From positions 1 to 64,000 of IMG/VR virus record IMGVR_UViG_3300023192_001329: a DNA stretch of 64,000 nucleotides, one strand, 5' to 3'. Shown one piece after another: positions 62,926 through 64,000 of this stretch. The notes under the pieces are model-generated. The model worked only from the letters and a program-made list of their open reading frames with translations. It was not told the DNA's origin and made no database searches. Origin of the DNA: a virus. Position 1 is the first letter of the stretch. Each line of letters begins with the position of its first letter. The translations under genes were made by a program, and so were the position numbers.

Positions 62926-63657
62926 ATGCGTTATTTGACCATTATACTTGTTATCCTTCTATGGGGGTGTGGGGAATCTATCCCACCCCCTGATACAGAT
63001 AAGACCGAACCTTTACCTGTGGAGATAGTTGAAGAGGTAGAGGTTGTTGAAGTCGAAGAGCCTGTTGAAGAACCCGATCCTATTGCGGAAGAAAAGGATG
63101 AGATTAAAGAGAACACGTACCAAGTAGTAGATGCCAGCAAGTTAAAAGGCTTGCAATCTATTAAATACGATCTTTTCTTTAAATCAGCCATGAGTTGGCA
63201 TATGCCTCAGATAGACTGGCGTTGGCTCAAAGCTCAATGTTGGCAGGAAAGTCGTTTTAATCCTAAAGCGGTTAGTCCGGTCGGGGCTGGCGGTGTGTGT
63301 CAGTTCATGCCAGGGACATTTGACGGGGTTCCCGAATCTGTTAAACAGGGTAGGGATGTGTGGGATGCACGTACTAACATCGAAGCTGGTGCGTGGTATA
63401 TGAATACCCGCTATAACTTCTGGACGTCACCCCGCCCTCAGTTAGACAGGATATGGTTAGCCCAGGCGTGTTATAATGCTGGTTGTGGTCATGTACTTAA
63501 TGCACAAAAAGCATGTGGCAATCCAAGCGGTTACAATGACATTATCAAGTGCTTACCGCAAATAACCGGTAAGCACTCTAAAGAGACTATTAGTTATGTA
63601 ATATTAATTGATGGTTTTAGAAAGGAATTAGGGGTGCCTGACCCTATCAGTTATTAG
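62926..63657 (+). CDS. Lipoprotein lytic transglycosylase (SLT family)
   Basis: Seen: signal peptide with lipobox LLWGC (C15), a Pro/Glu/Val-rich linker (residues 20-60), then an SLT domain with catalytic E108 in CWQESRFNP, the GAGGVCQFMPGT block and later ACYNAGCGHV. Lipoprotein targeting predicts anchoring in the outer membrane, unusual for a phage tail lysozyme and suited to cell lysis or envelope remodelling from inside. AGGAGG before ATG. Ends in a UUCG hairpin with TATGCCGT. Confidence 0.85.
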   Translation: MRYLTIILVILLWGCGESIPPPDTDKTEPLPVEIVEEVEVVEVEEPVEEPDPIAEEKDEIKENTYQVVDASKLKGLQSIKYDLFFKSAMSWHMPQIDWRWLKAQCWQESRFNPKAVSPVGAGGVCQFMPGTFDGVPESVKQGRDVWDARTNIEAGAWYMNTRYNFWTSPRPQLDRIWLAQACYNAGCGHVLNAQKACGNPSGYNDIIKCLPQITGKHSKETISYVILIDGFRKELGVPDPISY

Positions 63658-63683
63658 GAGGCTTCGGCCTCCTTTTATGCCGT
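63656..63683 (+). terminator. UUCG hairpin with TATGCCGT
   Basis: Stem AGGAGGC/GCCTCCT with TTCG loop, beginning in the stop codon, followed by TTTATGCCGT (motif 63676-63683). Confidence 0.85.
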
Positions 63684-63744
63684 CAGAGAAAACATTATCT
63701 CTTAATTACATAGACAGTGATAAGTGATTACAAAGTAGAATAAC

Positions 63745-64000
63745 ATGATTAAAGATACTATCAACGCATTCATACAAGACTATAAACAGCTGATGGATGT
63801 GCAAGATAAGACGCTTAGGCATTCTAAGCGTCTAGTAGAAGCTATTAGCAGACACCCGGTGGAAATACAAAGTACATTGGAACTTATCAATTCAGGGGAT
63901 TGTGGATTAGCGGCGCTAGCTATAGGCATACGTCTAAAGCGTGCAGGTTACAATGTATCGTTCTTTGAAAACTCACAACACGCCTATTTTGGCGTAGATG
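63745..64000 (+). CDS. Partial gene at right edge, possible Cys/His peptidase-like fold
   Basis: ATG at 63745; the frame is open to the edge (85 residues seen). The N-terminus is helical; around residue 51 NSGDCGLAALAIGIRL is followed by SFFENSQHAYFGV. A Gly-Asp-Cys-Gly helix and a later His are reminiscent of papain-like peptidases, but the end is missing. No strong ribosome site. Confidence 0.3.
   Translation, partial: MIKDTINAFIQDYKQLMDVQDKTLRHSKRLVEAISRHPVEIQSTLELINSGDCGLAALAIGIRLKRAGYNVSFFENSQHAYFGVD

Noticed and set aside
1-64000. CRISPR arrays, tRNA and rRNA genes
   Set aside because: No regularly spaced direct repeats and no tRNA-like cloverleaf with a conserved T-loop were noticed by eye; a tRNA search program was not available.

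Overview
This window comes from a jumbo myovirus of the phiKZ-related, nucleus-forming group (Chimalliviridae type). The evidence is a tubulin-like PhuZ, a 622-residue chimallin candidate, multi-subunit RNA polymerase genes split into beta/beta-prime fragments, a family B DNA polymerase fragment, a myovirus tail sheath start and a large terminase. Host genes and tRNA genes were not seen. The moderate A+T content and Shine-Dalgarno sites fit a gammaproteobacterial host, but the host cannot be named.

Layout. (1) 1-15.9 kb is mostly virion and packaging: a tail sheath gene truncated at the left edge, three large structural candidates, two paralogous inner-head proteins, TerL, and several unknowns including a proteasome-like Ntn hydrolase. 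(2) 16-24 kb: PhuZ, then an array of nine or ten short genes sharing one architecture (apparent tandem paralogues), then the C-terminal part of a family B DNA polymerase. (3) 25-35 kb: chimallin candidate, an HNH-like gene, the RNA polymerase beta-prime N-terminal subunit (NADFDGD), a repeat protein and two more inner-head-type proteins. (4) 35-52 kb: an SbcD/Mre11-like phosphoesterase, an SSB-like protein, a gp68-like polymerase subunit candidate, two nuclear-shell-associated candidates, the polymerase beta C-terminal and beta-prime C-terminal subunits, and a UvsW-like helicase carrying a class 3 intein in its P-loop. (5) 53-58 kb, minus strand: a Cys-protease-like protein, a SNF2-like helicase and a second beta-prime C-terminal subunit, probably of the virion polymerase. 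(6) 58-64 kb: possible tail/baseplate assembly genes with a possible frameshift, a macro domain protein, an inner-head-type protein, a small membrane protein, a lipoprotein transglycosylase and a gene cut by the right edge.

Two DNA signals run through the window. A motif ACCTAYATTAY (one variant ACCTATATCAT) sits about 35-75 bases upstream of six gene starts, including chimallin and polymerase subunits, and looks like the early promoter. Intergenic hairpins are repeatedly followed by TATGCCGT or a close variant, and convergent pairs carry the motif on both sides, suggesting a phage-specific termination or 3'-end signal.

The order ChmA, beta-prime N, gp68-like, two shell-associated genes, beta C, beta-prime C, helicase, second beta-prime C follows the phiKZ order gp54, 55, 68, 69, 70, 71-73, 74, 75, 80 as I remember it. 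Several weak calls rest on this order and are marked so.
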